Assembly (NCBI GenBank): GCA_018716305.1
Contig: DVKB01000034.1
Location: 62,001-126,000, forward strand
DNA length: 64,000 nt
Reading direction: 5' to 3'
DNA from: Candidatus Scatomonas merdigallinarum
GTDB taxonomy: Bacteria; Bacillota; Clostridia; Lachnospirales; Lachnospiraceae
The notes under the pieces were generated by a model. It did no database searches, had not been told where the DNA came from, and saw only the letters and a list, made by a program, of their open reading frames with translations. Each line of letters starts with the position of its first letter. Position 1 is the first letter of the stretch. The position numbers and the translations under genes are program-made. Positions 17,485-26,485 of the stretch are shown piece by piece.

Positions 17485-18675
17485 ATGGCAAAACAGATTG
17501 TAATTATCGGCGGCGGCGCTTCCGGACTGACGGCGGCCATTTTTGCCGCCAGGGCCGGAGCTTCCGTCACTTTGCTGGAACGAAATGAGCGTCCGGGAAG
17601 AAAACTGCTGGCCACCGGAAACGGCCGATGCAATCTCACCAATCTGAACCAGAGCAGACTTTGCTATCGGGGGGAGGATCCGGACCGGGCATTCCAGATC
17701 ATTTCCCGGTTCAATGTCCAGAGAACCATCGGTTTTTTCTCCGACCTGGGACTGTATACCAGAAACCGGGAGGGATGGATCTATCCCTATACTGGGCAGG
17801 CTTCTTCCGTGCTTCAGCTGCTGCTGATGGAAGCCGCGGCGCGGAAGGTGAAGATTAAAACCCGGGAAACCGTAAAAGAGATCCGCCGGCAGGGGGATGG
17901 AAGCTTCCTCACCCTTACAGAGGGATGGCAGTATCCGTCCCAGGCTGTGGTTATCGCCTGCGGAAGCCCGGCTTCCGCTGTGGAAGGAGCCTCCGGAACC
18001 GCGGAAAACCTGGCAAAAAGCCTGGGCCACAGGTTTCTGCCTTTCCGCCCTGCCCTGGTTCCCCTTCTCTGCCGGGGAGGCTGGTTTTCCAAATGGGCGG
18101 GAATAAGGGCTCTTGGAACCGCTTCCCTGTATGTGGAGGAAGAAAGATTTGACAGTGAGACCGGGGAACTGCAGCTGACGGATTCCGGAATTTCCGGCAT
18201 TCCTGTCTTTCAGCTCAGCCGATACGCGGCGGAGGCTTTAAGCCGGGGACAAAAGACGGAGATGTATCTGGACTTTCTTCCGGATTACAGCTGGGAAGCG
18301 CTGACAGAGTATCTGTCAGTCCGCAAAAAACAGTGTCCGTACAAGTCCGGCCGGGATCTTCTGATTGGTCTGATCCCGGAACGACTGATTCCGGTGCTGC
18401 TGCCCAGGGACATGGATTTCCGCCAGATGGCGGGAAGTATCAAGGCCTTTCCGGTGGAAATCAAAGGAACGGCTTCCCTGAAACAGGCCCAGGTCTGCTC
18501 CGGGGGAGTGCCGCTGCGGGAACTGACAGAAAATCTGGAGTCCTGCCTGGTAAAAGGAGTTTATTTTACCGGGGAGGCCGCGGACGTAGATGGAGCCTGC
18601 GGAGGTTACAACCTGCAGTGGGCCTGGTCCAGCGGGGCGGCGGCAGGAGCCCATGCGGCGGGAGGAACCTTATGA
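17485..18675 (+). CDS. YhiN/HI0933 family flavoprotein
   Basis: 396 residues from ATG 17485 with SD AAGGAGGT; a GTG six bases earlier lies in the SD itself. The N-terminal dinucleotide-binding motif GGGASGLTAAIFAARAGA is followed by ERNERPGRKLLATGNGRCN, diagnostic of the HI0933 (BaiN-like) family. The C-terminus has YFTGEAADVDGACGGYNLQW, which binds FAD. BaiN has been linked to bile-acid 7-dehydroxylation in C. scindens, but most family members have no confirmed substrate, so no role is claimed here. It overlaps the next flavoprotein gene by four bases (ATGA). Confidence 0.87.
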   Translation: MAKQIVIIGGGASGLTAAIFAARAGASVTLLERNERPGRKLLATGNGRCNLTNLNQSRLCYRGEDPDRAFQIISRFNVQRTIGFFSDLGLYTRNREGWIYPYTGQASSVLQLLLMEAAARKVKIKTRETVKEIRRQGDGSFLTLTEGWQYPSQAVVIACGSPASAVEGASGTAENLAKSLGHRFLPFRPALVPLLCRGGWFSKWAGIRALGTASLYVEEERFDSETGELQLTDSGISGIPVFQLSRYAAEALSRGQKTEMYLDFLPDYSWEALTEYLSVRKKQCPYKSGRDLLIGLIPERLIPVLLPRDMDFRQMAGSIKAFPVEIKGTASLKQAQVCSGGVPLRELTENLESCLVKGVYFTGEAADVDGACGGYNLQWAWSSGAAAGAHAAGGTL

Positions 18676-20279
18676 TACAGATTACACAGCTGAAGCTTCC
18701 TATTCCCCACAGCCGGGAACAGCTGGAAGAAAAAATTGCCAGAACGCTGGGAATCCGGCCGACGGAGATCGAAAGCTACGAGATCGTCCGCAGGTCTGTG
18801 GACGCCCGGAAAAGAGAAGGCCTTCACTATGTGTATTCCCTGTGGGTGAAGACTTCCAGAGAAAAGAAGATTCTGGCAAAAAGTAAACATAAAAATATTA
18901 TGTCAATTAATCCTGTGCGCTACCGTTTCCCGGACCCGGGAGAGCAGGTCCTGGAACATCCTCCGGTAGTGGTGGGGAGCGGTCCCGCGGGACTGTTCTG
19001 CGGCTACATGCTGGCAAAGCACGGATACCGTCCTCTGATCCTGGAGAGGGGAGACAGCGCCCGGGAGAGGCAGGACAAAGTAGAACACTTCTGGAAAACA
19101 GGGATTCTGGATCCCTCCTCCAATGTGCAGTTCGGAGAGGGCGGCGCCGGCACCTTTTCCGATGGGAAGCTGAATACCGGGGTGAAAGACAAAGCCGGAA
19201 GAAACCGGGAAGTGCTGCGGATTTTCGTGGAAGCCGGAGCGCCGGAAGATATTCTGTACGACGCAAGGCCTCATCTGGGCACGGATCTGCTGATTCAGAT
19301 CGTGGAAACCATGAGGCGTCAGATTCAGGCCATGGGGGGAAGCTTCCGCTTCCGGACCCAGGCGACGGATCTCATTTTGCGGCAAAATCGGCTTCGCGGG
19401 CTGATTCTCAACGGAGAGGAAGAGCTTCCGGCAGAAGCTGTGATTCTGGCGTTGGGACACAGCGCCAGAGATACCTTCCAGATGCTGTACCGGCGGGGAA
19501 TTTGCATGGAAGCAAAGTCCTTCGCCGCCGGAGTCCGGGTGGAACATCCCCAGGAGATGATTACCCGGAGCCAGTACGGAGAACATGTGCCGGAAGAGCT
19601 GAAGGCTGCCAGTTACCGTCTGGCCCAAAATCTGGATAACGGCCGGGGCGTATATTCCTTCTGTATGTGTCCCGGCGGCTGGGTGGTCAACGCTTCTTCG
19701 GAGCCGGGATTTCTGGCGGTGAACGGCATGAGCTACCGCGCCCGGGGAGGCCCTAACGCCAACAGCGCCATTGTGGTTACGGTAACTCCGGAGGATTACG
19801 CCCCCTATAATCAGGAAGGGCTGCCTGAGGCCTTAAGCGGGATGGCTTTTCAGCGGTATCTGGAAAAAATGGCCTTTAAAGCGGCCCGGGGCCGGATTCC
19901 GGTGCAGCGGTTTGAGGATTTCTGCCGGAACCGCCAGGGAGGGGCCGGCGGTTTCCCGCCCTGTATCAAAGGCGGATATTCTTATGAAAATGTCAGAAAT
20001 CTTCTCCCGGAATTTATAGGGGATTCCCTGGAAGCGGGGATACGGGCCATGGACGCCCAGATTTCCGGATTTGCCATGGGGGATGCCCTTCTGTCAGCGG
20101 TGGAAAGCCGCACTTCCTCCCCGGTACGGATCTGCCGGAATGAATTTCTGGAATCCAATATACCCGGGCTTTATCCCTGCGGGGAGGGCGCCGGATACGC
20201 GGGGGGCATTACCTCCGCGGCCATGGACGGGATCCGCTGCGCGGAGGCGGTTGGTAAAAAATTTGTGAATTTCCGGTAA
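18672..20279 (+). CDS. FAD-dependent dehydrogenase, COG2509 type
   Basis: 535 residues from ATG 18672, which overlaps the preceding stop as ATGA. The N-terminal ~90 residues form an RNA-binding-like alpha/beta module seen in this family (ITQLKLPIPHSREQLEEKI). FAD binding starts at VVGSGPAGLFCGYMLAKHG, followed by SNVQFGEGGAGTFSDGKLNT and the C-terminal CGEGAGYAGGITSAAMDG. The biochemical function is unknown, though the gene is very common in Clostridia. It ends the miaB-to-flavoprotein run. Confidence 0.86.
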   Translation: MIQITQLKLPIPHSREQLEEKIARTLGIRPTEIESYEIVRRSVDARKREGLHYVYSLWVKTSREKKILAKSKHKNIMSINPVRYRFPDPGEQVLEHPPVVVGSGPAGLFCGYMLAKHGYRPLILERGDSARERQDKVEHFWKTGILDPSSNVQFGEGGAGTFSDGKLNTGVKDKAGRNREVLRIFVEAGAPEDILYDARPHLGTDLLIQIVETMRRQIQAMGGSFRFRTQATDLILRQNRLRGLILNGEEELPAEAVILALGHSARDTFQMLYRRGICMEAKSFAAGVRVEHPQEMITRSQYGEHVPEELKAASYRLAQNLDNGRGVYSFCMCPGGWVVNASSEPGFLAVNGMSYRARGGPNANSAIVVTVTPEDYAPYNQEGLPEALSGMAFQRYLEKMAFKAARGRIPVQRFEDFCRNRQGGAGGFPPCIKGGYSYENVRNLLPEFIGDSLEAGIRAMDAQISGFAMGDALLSAVESRTSSPVRICRNEFLESNIPGLYPCGEGAGYAGGITSAAMDGIRCAEAVGKKFVNFR

Positions 20280-20283
20280 TCCA

Positions 20284-20312
20284 TGTACAAGGATTTTAAT
20301 CTGTGCTAGAAT
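20284..20312 (+). promoter_or_regulatory. Possible promoter of the radC/mre region
   Basis: TGTACA (20284-20289), 17 bp, TAGAAT (20307-20312). Four of six -35 bases and five of six -10 bases match. It is in the only sizeable gap between the flavoprotein gene and radC. Confidence 0.45.
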
Positions 20313-20374
20313 AAAGTTTGATTTTCAGCCGGGGATCCTTCCGGTCTTTCAGAAGAGAGTAGACAGGAGATGTA

Positions 20375-21076
20375 TTGAAGGAGAAAATCAATCTTACCAT
20401 GAAAGAAAAGCCCCGTCAGGAACAGCCCTATGAAAAATGTCTGGACCGTGGACCGGATGTACTGACTGACGCGGAGCTTCTGGCTGTGATCCTGCGCTGC
20501 GGCTCCCGGGATCTGACCTCCCTGGAGCTGGCGGGAGAGATTCTAAAACGCTGTCCCTTTGAGGAGGGCCTTCTGGGAATCCATCATCTCTCCCTGGAAG
20601 AATTGCAGGATATCCGCGGCGTTGGGCCGGTGAAGGCGGTGCAGATCAAGTGTATCGCGGAGCTTTCCAAGCGCATGGCGGCGGCGTCCGCGGGGAAAAA
20701 ACTGGATTTTCGGGATCCGGAATCCATTGCTTCCTATTATATGGAACTGCTCCGCCATGAAGAGCAGGAACGCTTAATCTGCGCCATGCTGGATACCAAG
20801 AATCATTTCCTGGGGGATGTGACGGTGACCATCGGTACCGTCAATACCTCGCTGATCTCCCCCAGGGAACTTTTCCTGGAAGCTTTGGCTTTTCACGCAG
20901 TCCATCTGATCCTGATCCACAATCATCCCAGCGGGGACGCGGCTCCCAGCCGGGAGGATATTACTGTAACCAAAAGGATTGCCAGAGCCGGGGAACTTCT
21001 GGGCATTACGCTGCTGGATCACATTATCATCGGCGACAGACAGTATGTCAGCCTTCTGAAAGAGGGTCTGCTCTGA
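20375..21076 (+). CDS. radC: RadC family protein (UPF0758)
   Basis: 233 residues, most likely from TTG 20375 with SD AGGAGA; ATG 20399 is the alternative. The N-terminal helix-hairpin-helix region (LEELQDIRGVGPVKAVQIKC) is followed by a JAB/MPN metalloprotease-like domain with HNHPSGDAAPSREDI, which supplies the H-x-H...S...D metal ligands. Despite the name, a role in DNA repair is doubtful. In Firmicutes the gene commonly precedes mreBCD, as it does here. Confidence 0.9.
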   Translation: MKEKINLTMKEKPRQEQPYEKCLDRGPDVLTDAELLAVILRCGSRDLTSLELAGEILKRCPFEEGLLGIHHLSLEELQDIRGVGPVKAVQIKCIAELSKRMAAASAGKKLDFRDPESIASYYMELLRHEEQERLICAMLDTKNHFLGDVTVTIGTVNTSLISPRELFLEALAFHAVHLILIHNHPSGDAAPSREDITVTKRIARAGELLGITLLDHIIIGDRQYVSLLKEGLL

Positions 21077-21114
21077 GGGCTGCGGCAGGAAGCAAAAAGG
21101 GGATAGAAAAGAAC

Positions 21115-22137
21115 ATGCTTTTTGACAATGTTTACGGAGTAGATCTGGGAACCAGCGCGGTTAAGATCTACGATACAAAAAAAGATACGATCATAAAAGA
21201 AAAAAATATGATCGCCGTGCGCAACGGGGATACTGTATTTGCCGTGGGAAACGAGGCTTACGAAATCTTCGAAAAAACACCGGAAAATATCAAAGTGATT
21301 ACCCCTATGACCAATGGGCGGATCAGCGATGTGATGCTGGTGGAGGCGGTGCTTCATACCCTGCTTGGCAGACTGGATTCTTCTATGGGATATCGCCCGA
21401 CTCTGTATTTTTCTGTTCCCATGGATATGACAGAGCTGGAAAAACGCGCGTACTACTCCATTGCCCACAGAGGAAAGCTGAAAAAATGCCGGGTTTTTCT
21501 GGTGGAGAAGCCCATTGCGGACGCTTTGGCTCTCGGAATTCCTATCCAGAAGACCAGGGGTTCCCTGATCGTCAATATCGGCGCTCAGAGCACAGAAGTT
21601 TCGGCCCTGGCGGACGGCAGGGCGATTATAAGCCGGAATATTTCCCTGGGAGGCAAAGATTTTAACGCGGCTGTGGCCGCGGCGGTCCGCAGAAGAAACA
21701 GTTTTCAGATCAGCCTGAAAACCGCCAAGCGGCTGAAAATTTCTCTGACTGATCTGACCGGCGGCAAGCAGGAAGGACGCCGGGCCATGGGCATCGACAC
21801 ATCCACAGGCCTTCCCAGAGACGGAAATGTTTCCTGCTACACAGTAACCGCCGCGGTACAGGGAGTTCTGGAACAGCTTGCGGAGGAGATCCGCAAATTT
21901 TTGGAGAGAACGCCGCCCCAGGTCCGCAGTTCCATTTTAAAAGAAGGAATCTATTTTACCGGCGGCAGCACAAAGCTTCCGGGAATTGACAGCTTTTTCG
22001 CGGAACGGCTGGGATGCCAGATTCAGATTTCCGGATATTTTGATCTGTGTACCATTTGCGGATTGAAAGAACTGATCACACATCCGGTTCTGCACCGGTG
22101 GGCATTTGTGCCCAAGAGACGTAGAGGAGAGCGTTAA
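21115..22137 (+). CDS. mreB: MreB/Mbl family actin-like protein, divergent
   Basis: 340 residues. Actin-like ATPase that guides the cell-elongation machinery under the membrane. The phosphate-1 loop GVDLGTSAVKIYD and the adenosine motif GIYFTGGSTKLPGI are recognisable. The phosphate-2 loop, normally DIGGGTTE in MreB, reads NIGAQSTE (from N154): the Asp and two glycines are changed, so ATP hydrolysis may be impaired. It is followed by mreC, mreD and PBP2, so it belongs to the elongasome by context. A second, canonical MreB elsewhere in the genome is likely but not visible. Confidence 0.85.
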   Translation: MLFDNVYGVDLGTSAVKIYDTKKDTIIKEKNMIAVRNGDTVFAVGNEAYEIFEKTPENIKVITPMTNGRISDVMLVEAVLHTLLGRLDSSMGYRPTLYFSVPMDMTELEKRAYYSIAHRGKLKKCRVFLVEKPIADALALGIPIQKTRGSLIVNIGAQSTEVSALADGRAIISRNISLGGKDFNAAVAAAVRRRNSFQISLKTAKRLKISLTDLTGGKQEGRRAMGIDTSTGLPRDGNVSCYTVTAAVQGVLEQLAEEIRKFLERTPPQVRSSILKEGIYFTGGSTKLPGIDSFFAERLGCQIQISGYFDLCTICGLKELITHPVLHRWAFVPKRRRGER

Positions 22138-22144
22138 CAGGGTT

Positions 22145-22996
22145 ATGAAGAAAAAACGTAAATTTGTAATCAAAAACCGGCATCTGCTGGCAATTATGAC
22201 TTTTTTCTGTATCAGCGCCATAGCGCTGACAGTGACCAATGTGGTGTCCATCAAACCCCTGCGGAATATCGCGGGAATGATGATTGTTCCCTTTCAGAAC
22301 GGCATCAACGATGTGGGGGGCTGGCTGGCCGATCAGCAGGACGGATTCCGGGACACCCAGGAACTGGCTCAGGAAAATGAACAGCTTCAGGAGCAGATTG
22401 ACAGTCTGACGGAGCAGAATAACCTTCTGCAGCAGAATCAGCAGGAGCTGGAGCGGCTGCAGGAACTGTATCAGCTGGACCAGAATTACTCCCAGTATGA
22501 AAAAGTCGCGGCACAGGTGATTTCCAAAGATCCGGGAAACTGGTACAGTACCTTTGTGATTAACCGGGGCACAGACAGCGGGATCCAGGTGGATATGAAT
22601 GTGATCAGCGGCGGCGGCCTGGTGGGAATTGTCACGGAGGCTGGAAACAACTGGGCAGCGGTACGCTCCATTATCGATGATTCCAGCAGTGTCAGCGCCA
22701 TGACGGTATCTAATTCCGACACCTGCATTGTCTCAGGTGATCTGCGTCTGATGGATCAGGACAAGCTGGCTTTCAGCCAGATGAATACAGAAAATGAGGT
22801 AGTGGAAGGGGAGCAGGTGGTAACCTCCTCCATCAGCGATAAATACCTTCCGGGTATCCTCATCGGCAGCATTGCCGAGGTGACGGAAGATTCCAATCAT
22901 CTGACCAAGACCGGATACATCACTCCCACCGTAGATTTCCGTCATCTGGAGGAAGTTCTGGTGATCAAGCAGTTAAAACAGACAGGGGGAGCGTAA
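22145..22996 (+). CDS. mreC: Rod shape-determining protein MreC
   Basis: 283 residues from ATG 22145; an in-frame ATG at 22106 lies inside mreB. A basic N-terminus precedes one membrane helix (about residues 14-36), then a Gln/Glu-rich coiled coil (about 65-115, many EQ and LQ heptads) and the MreC beta domain with VISKDPGNWYSTFVINRG and GLVGIVTEAG. MreC connects cytoplasmic MreB filaments to the outside enzymes RodA/PBP2. Its stop immediately precedes mreD. Confidence 0.92.
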   Translation: MKKKRKFVIKNRHLLAIMTFFCISAIALTVTNVVSIKPLRNIAGMMIVPFQNGINDVGGWLADQQDGFRDTQELAQENEQLQEQIDSLTEQNNLLQQNQQELERLQELYQLDQNYSQYEKVAAQVISKDPGNWYSTFVINRGTDSGIQVDMNVISGGGLVGIVTEAGNNWAAVRSIIDDSSSVSAMTVSNSDTCIVSGDLRLMDQDKLAFSQMNTENEVVEGEQVVTSSISDKYLPGILIGSIAEVTEDSNHLTKTGYITPTVDFRHLEEVLVIKQLKQTGGA

Positions 22997-23524
22997 ATGT
23001 GCAGAAAAATCGTGACGGCGGTGTGTGTCCTGGTAACCTTTCTTCTCCAGAGCACTGTGTTCCCGGCCCTTCCGTTTTTTAACGTGACGCCGAATCTGCT
23101 GCTGATCCTGACAGTTTCCTTGGGATTTGTCCACGGGCGGCGTACCGGGCTGTGGGTGGGATTCCTCTGCGGCCTTCTGATTGATCTTTTTTACAGCAAT
23201 CTTTTCGGGTTCTATTCTCTGACCTATATGTATATCGGCTATCTCAACGGCCTGCTGTATCAGGTGTTTTTTGATGAAGATATTAAAGTCCCCATGATCC
23301 TGACAGCGGTCAGTGATTTTGGCTACAATCTTGTATTTTATGTAATACAGTTCGCTTTCCGGATGCGTTTTGACTTTTCCGCGTATCTGGTGCATACGAT
23401 TCTTCCGGAAATGGTGTTTACGGTTCTGCTCAGCATCCCGCTGTACCGGATCTTTTTCCTGATTAACCGCAAACTGGTGCGCTATGAATTGGAGGGACAA
23501 CAATCACCTTGGCTAAAAAGATAA
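22997..23524 (+). CDS. mreD: Rod shape-determining protein MreD
   Basis: 175 residues, almost entirely hydrophobic, with about five or six membrane helices. The motif PNLLLILTVSLGFVHGRRTG and the GFLCGLLIDLF stretch are typical. It is the integral membrane partner of MreC. It follows mreC without a gap (SD GGGGGAG within mreC) and overlaps the PBP2 gene by 16 bases. Confidence 0.9.
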   Translation: MCRKIVTAVCVLVTFLLQSTVFPALPFFNVTPNLLLILTVSLGFVHGRRTGLWVGFLCGLLIDLFYSNLFGFYSLTYMYIGYLNGLLYQVFFDEDIKVPMILTAVSDFGYNLVFYVIQFAFRMRFDFSAYLVHTILPEMVFTVLLSIPLYRIFFLINRKLVRYELEGQQSPWLKR

Positions 23525-26433
23525 AGAAATTCATTACCAAAATATTTTCACAGAGAGTTATTGTACTGGGGGCTGTTTTTCTGGCTATGTCCTCTATTTT
23601 AATAGTGCGGCTGTTTCAGCTGCAGATTGTAAACGGAGAGGAATACGCGGATAATTTTACCATACTGAGCACAAAAGAACGGCAGCTGAAGAGTACCAGA
23701 GGAAATATTTATGACTGCAACGGAAAACTTCTGGCCTACAATGAGCTTTCCAACTCCGTAACTCTGGAAGACAACGGAACCTACGACAGCACCAGAGAGA
23801 GAAATCTTTCTCTGAACGGAGAGATTTACCGCCTGGTCCGTCTCATTGAGAGCTGCGGAGATACAGTGACCAATGACTTCCATATTATTGTGGATGAGAG
23901 CGGAAATTTTGCTTTTGATCTGGAGGAGGGGACCACTTCGCTGGACCGGTTCCGGGCGGATATTTACGGCAGACGGACCATCGATGAGCTGGAAGCGGAG
24001 GAGAAAAACGCCACTGCGGAGGATATTATGGAGTATCTCAGCGGTTCCCAGCGGTTTGCCCTCCGCATTACCGACGGGGAGGATAAGCCCTATACGGCGG
24101 AAGAACTGGCAGAGCACGGGCTGCCCTCGGAATTTACCCCGGAGGAGGAGCTGAAGGTGGTGACAATCCGCTATCTTCTGTATCAGACCAGTTTTCAGCG
24201 CTATCTTCAGGTAACCATCGCTTCCAATGTCAGTGACGAGACGGTAGCCGCGGTTTATGAAAATCAGGATCAGCTTCCCGGCGTGGATATCGCGGAAGAC
24301 TCCATCCGCGTTTACAACAATGCCGAATCCATGTCTTCTATTATCGGCTACACGGGCAGCGCTTCCCAGGAGGAGCTGGACGAGCTTTCGGAAATCCGGG
24401 ATGACTACGAAAACACTTCGGTGATCGGAAAGACCGGAATCGAGCAGTATATGGAGACGACTCTGAAGGGAACAGACGGGCATGAGGAGGTTACGGTAGA
24501 TACGGTGGGAAGAGTTCTGTCCGTCCGGGAAGATTCCCGGGTGGAGCCGGTACAGGGAAATGACGTGTACCTGACCATAGACAGCGAACTGCAGGAGGCC
24601 TGTTATCAGATCCTGGAACAGAGAATCGCGGGGATTCTGGTGGCCAATCTGATGGATATCAAAACGGTGGAAGGCATGGAAAATGTCAACTCCGACAACT
24701 TCCCTGTTCCCATTTATGATGTATATGTGGCTCTCATTGAAAACAGCGTCATTGACATAAATCATTTTACGGAGGCCGGAGCCTCCGCCACGGAGCAGTG
24801 GGTGCAGCAGGTCTTCGAGAAAAAGCAGCAGGAAGTGCTGGACAGTATCCGCGGACAGCTGGAGGAGGATTCCTCCGTCCCTTACCGGGAACTCAGCGAG
24901 GAAATGCAGGAGTATGTGGACTACATTGTGGAGGATATGCTGACTGAGGACGCGGGGATTCTGAACGCGGACGCCATAGATACCTCTGATTCGGTGTACA
25001 GGCAGTGGAGTGAAGATCAGTCTATTTCTCTCCAGGAATATCTCTCCTACGCGGCGAGCCAGAACTGGGTGGATGTGGGAAAACTTTCTCAAAGCGATGC
25101 CTACCTGGATTCTTCCCAGGTGTACCAGGCCATTACGGAGTATGTCCTGGCGGAAATTCCACAGGATACCTGGTTCAGCAAAATTATTTATAAATATCTG
25201 ATTATGGAGGATCAGATCTCCGGAGAAGATGTCTGCACGCTCTTGTACGACCAGGGCGTTCTGAGCACAGAGGACGAGGCCTATACGTCTTTTCAGGAGG
25301 GAAAACTGTCTCCCTTTGACCTGCTCAGGCAGAAAATCATCAGTCTGGAGATCACTCCCGCGCAGCTGGCTCTGGATCCCTGTTCGGGTTCTATCGTAGT
25401 GGTGGACCCGGATACCGGAGAAGTAAAAGCCATGGTTTCCTATCCGGGATACGACAACAACCGCCTGGCTAACCAGATGGATACAGAATATTATTATCAG
25501 CTTTATGAAGATCTCTCCACCCCCTTCTACAATAAGGCGACGCAGCAGCTGACCGCCCCCGGATCTACCTTTAAACCCGTAACCATTGTGGCGGGCCTGA
25601 ACGAGGGTGTCATCGACAATGATACAGTGATCAACTGCAACGGCCTTTTCGGGGAAGGGCTGGTGGACAAGGGCGACCAGCTGCACTGCTGGCTGCTTTC
25701 CGGCCACGGAAATCTGGATGTGGTGGGGGCCATTGAAAATTCCTGCAACGTGTTTCTGTGTACCACCGCTTATCTGCTGGGGCTGGATGCCGATGGAAAT
25801 TTCAGCCAGAACGCCGCGCTGGAAAAGCTGCAGCAGTATGCTTCCCTTTTTGATCTGGATCAGAAAACAGGGGTGCAGATTACAGAATCCTCCCCCCATG
25901 TATCAGACGCCATGGGACTCCCCTCCGCGATCGGACAGGGAACCCATCAGTATACGACAGCCCAGCTGGCCCGCTATGTGTCCACTATTTACAACAGCGG
26001 TACCAGCTATGAGCTGAATCTTCTGGATAAGGTAACAGATTCAGAGGGAAATACAGTGGAAGAATTTTCACCGAAGGTTTCCAAACAGATGAATGTGGAA
26101 GACTGGATCTGGGAGGATGTGCATGAAGGCATGCGCCGTATGATCCAGAGCAGCGGAACCCTGCAGTCTCTGCCTCTGGAGCTCTACGGAAAATCCGGAA
26201 CTGCCCAGGAATCAGAAAGCCGTCCCAATCACGGCCTCTTTATCGGGTACGCGAAGAACGGGGGGCAGGAGGATATCGCCTTTGCTACGAGAATCGCTTT
26301 CGGCTATTCTTCCACCAACGCGGCTGTAGTGGCCAAGGATCTGCTGAACTACTACTATAATCTGCAGGAAGAAACAGAAATCCTTACCGGCGAGGCCATG
26401 CAGAACGGACTTTCCACAACACATTTCGATTGA
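23509..26433 (+). CDS. Penicillin-binding protein 2, elongation transpeptidase with a large insert
   Basis: 974 residues from a TTG start (SD GGAGGG); usual PBP2 is about 600-720. One N-terminal membrane helix (about 17-38), then the pedestal domain (RQLKSTRGNIYDCNG, VIGKTGIEQYMETTLKG). The transpeptidase active site is complete: S686-TF-K689 (PGSTFK), S745-C-N747 and K895-SGT. The transpeptidase domain starts at LTIDSELQ (about 353) but is interrupted until SGSIVVVDPDTGEVKAMVSYP (about 626). The roughly 245 residues between are acidic, helical and not in classical PBP2. It cross-links wall during elongation together with RodA, encoded three genes on. Confidence 0.9.
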   Translation: MAKKIKKFITKIFSQRVIVLGAVFLAMSSILIVRLFQLQIVNGEEYADNFTILSTKERQLKSTRGNIYDCNGKLLAYNELSNSVTLEDNGTYDSTRERNLSLNGEIYRLVRLIESCGDTVTNDFHIIVDESGNFAFDLEEGTTSLDRFRADIYGRRTIDELEAEEKNATAEDIMEYLSGSQRFALRITDGEDKPYTAEELAEHGLPSEFTPEEELKVVTIRYLLYQTSFQRYLQVTIASNVSDETVAAVYENQDQLPGVDIAEDSIRVYNNAESMSSIIGYTGSASQEELDELSEIRDDYENTSVIGKTGIEQYMETTLKGTDGHEEVTVDTVGRVLSVREDSRVEPVQGNDVYLTIDSELQEACYQILEQRIAGILVANLMDIKTVEGMENVNSDNFPVPIYDVYVALIENSVIDINHFTEAGASATEQWVQQVFEKKQQEVLDSIRGQLEEDSSVPYRELSEEMQEYVDYIVEDMLTEDAGILNADAIDTSDSVYRQWSEDQSISLQEYLSYAASQNWVDVGKLSQSDAYLDSSQVYQAITEYVLAEIPQDTWFSKIIYKYLIMEDQISGEDVCTLLYDQGVLSTEDEAYTSFQEGKLSPFDLLRQKIISLEITPAQLALDPCSGSIVVVDPDTGEVKAMVSYPGYDNNRLANQMDTEYYYQLYEDLSTPFYNKATQQLTAPGSTFKPVTIVAGLNEGVIDNDTVINCNGLFGEGLVDKGDQLHCWLLSGHGNLDVVGAIENSCNVFLCTTAYLLGLDADGNFSQNAALEKLQQYASLFDLDQKTGVQITESSPHVSDAMGLPSAIGQGTHQYTTAQLARYVSTIYNSGTSYELNLLDKVTDSEGNTVEEFSPKVSKQMNVEDWIWEDVHEGMRRMIQSSGTLQSLPLELYGKSGTAQESESRPNHGLFIGYAKNGGQEDIAFATRIAFGYSSTNAAVVAKDLLNYYYNLQEETEILTGEAMQNGLSTTHFD

Positions 26434-26485
26434 TACTGAATTCACAGAAGAGAAAGAAACAGATTATGAATTCAGGAGGAACAGT

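Noticed and set aside
18333-18671. N-terminal extension of the COG2509 flavoprotein by 113 codons
   Set aside because: The extension lies inside the preceding flavoprotein gene in another frame, and the ATG at 18672 overlaps that gene's stop as ATGA, a typical coupled start.
23599-25899. A 766-codon open frame on the minus strand opposite PBP2
   Set aside because: Composition artefact of the PBP2 gene; no domains, no promoter, and it is antisense to intact catalytic motifs.
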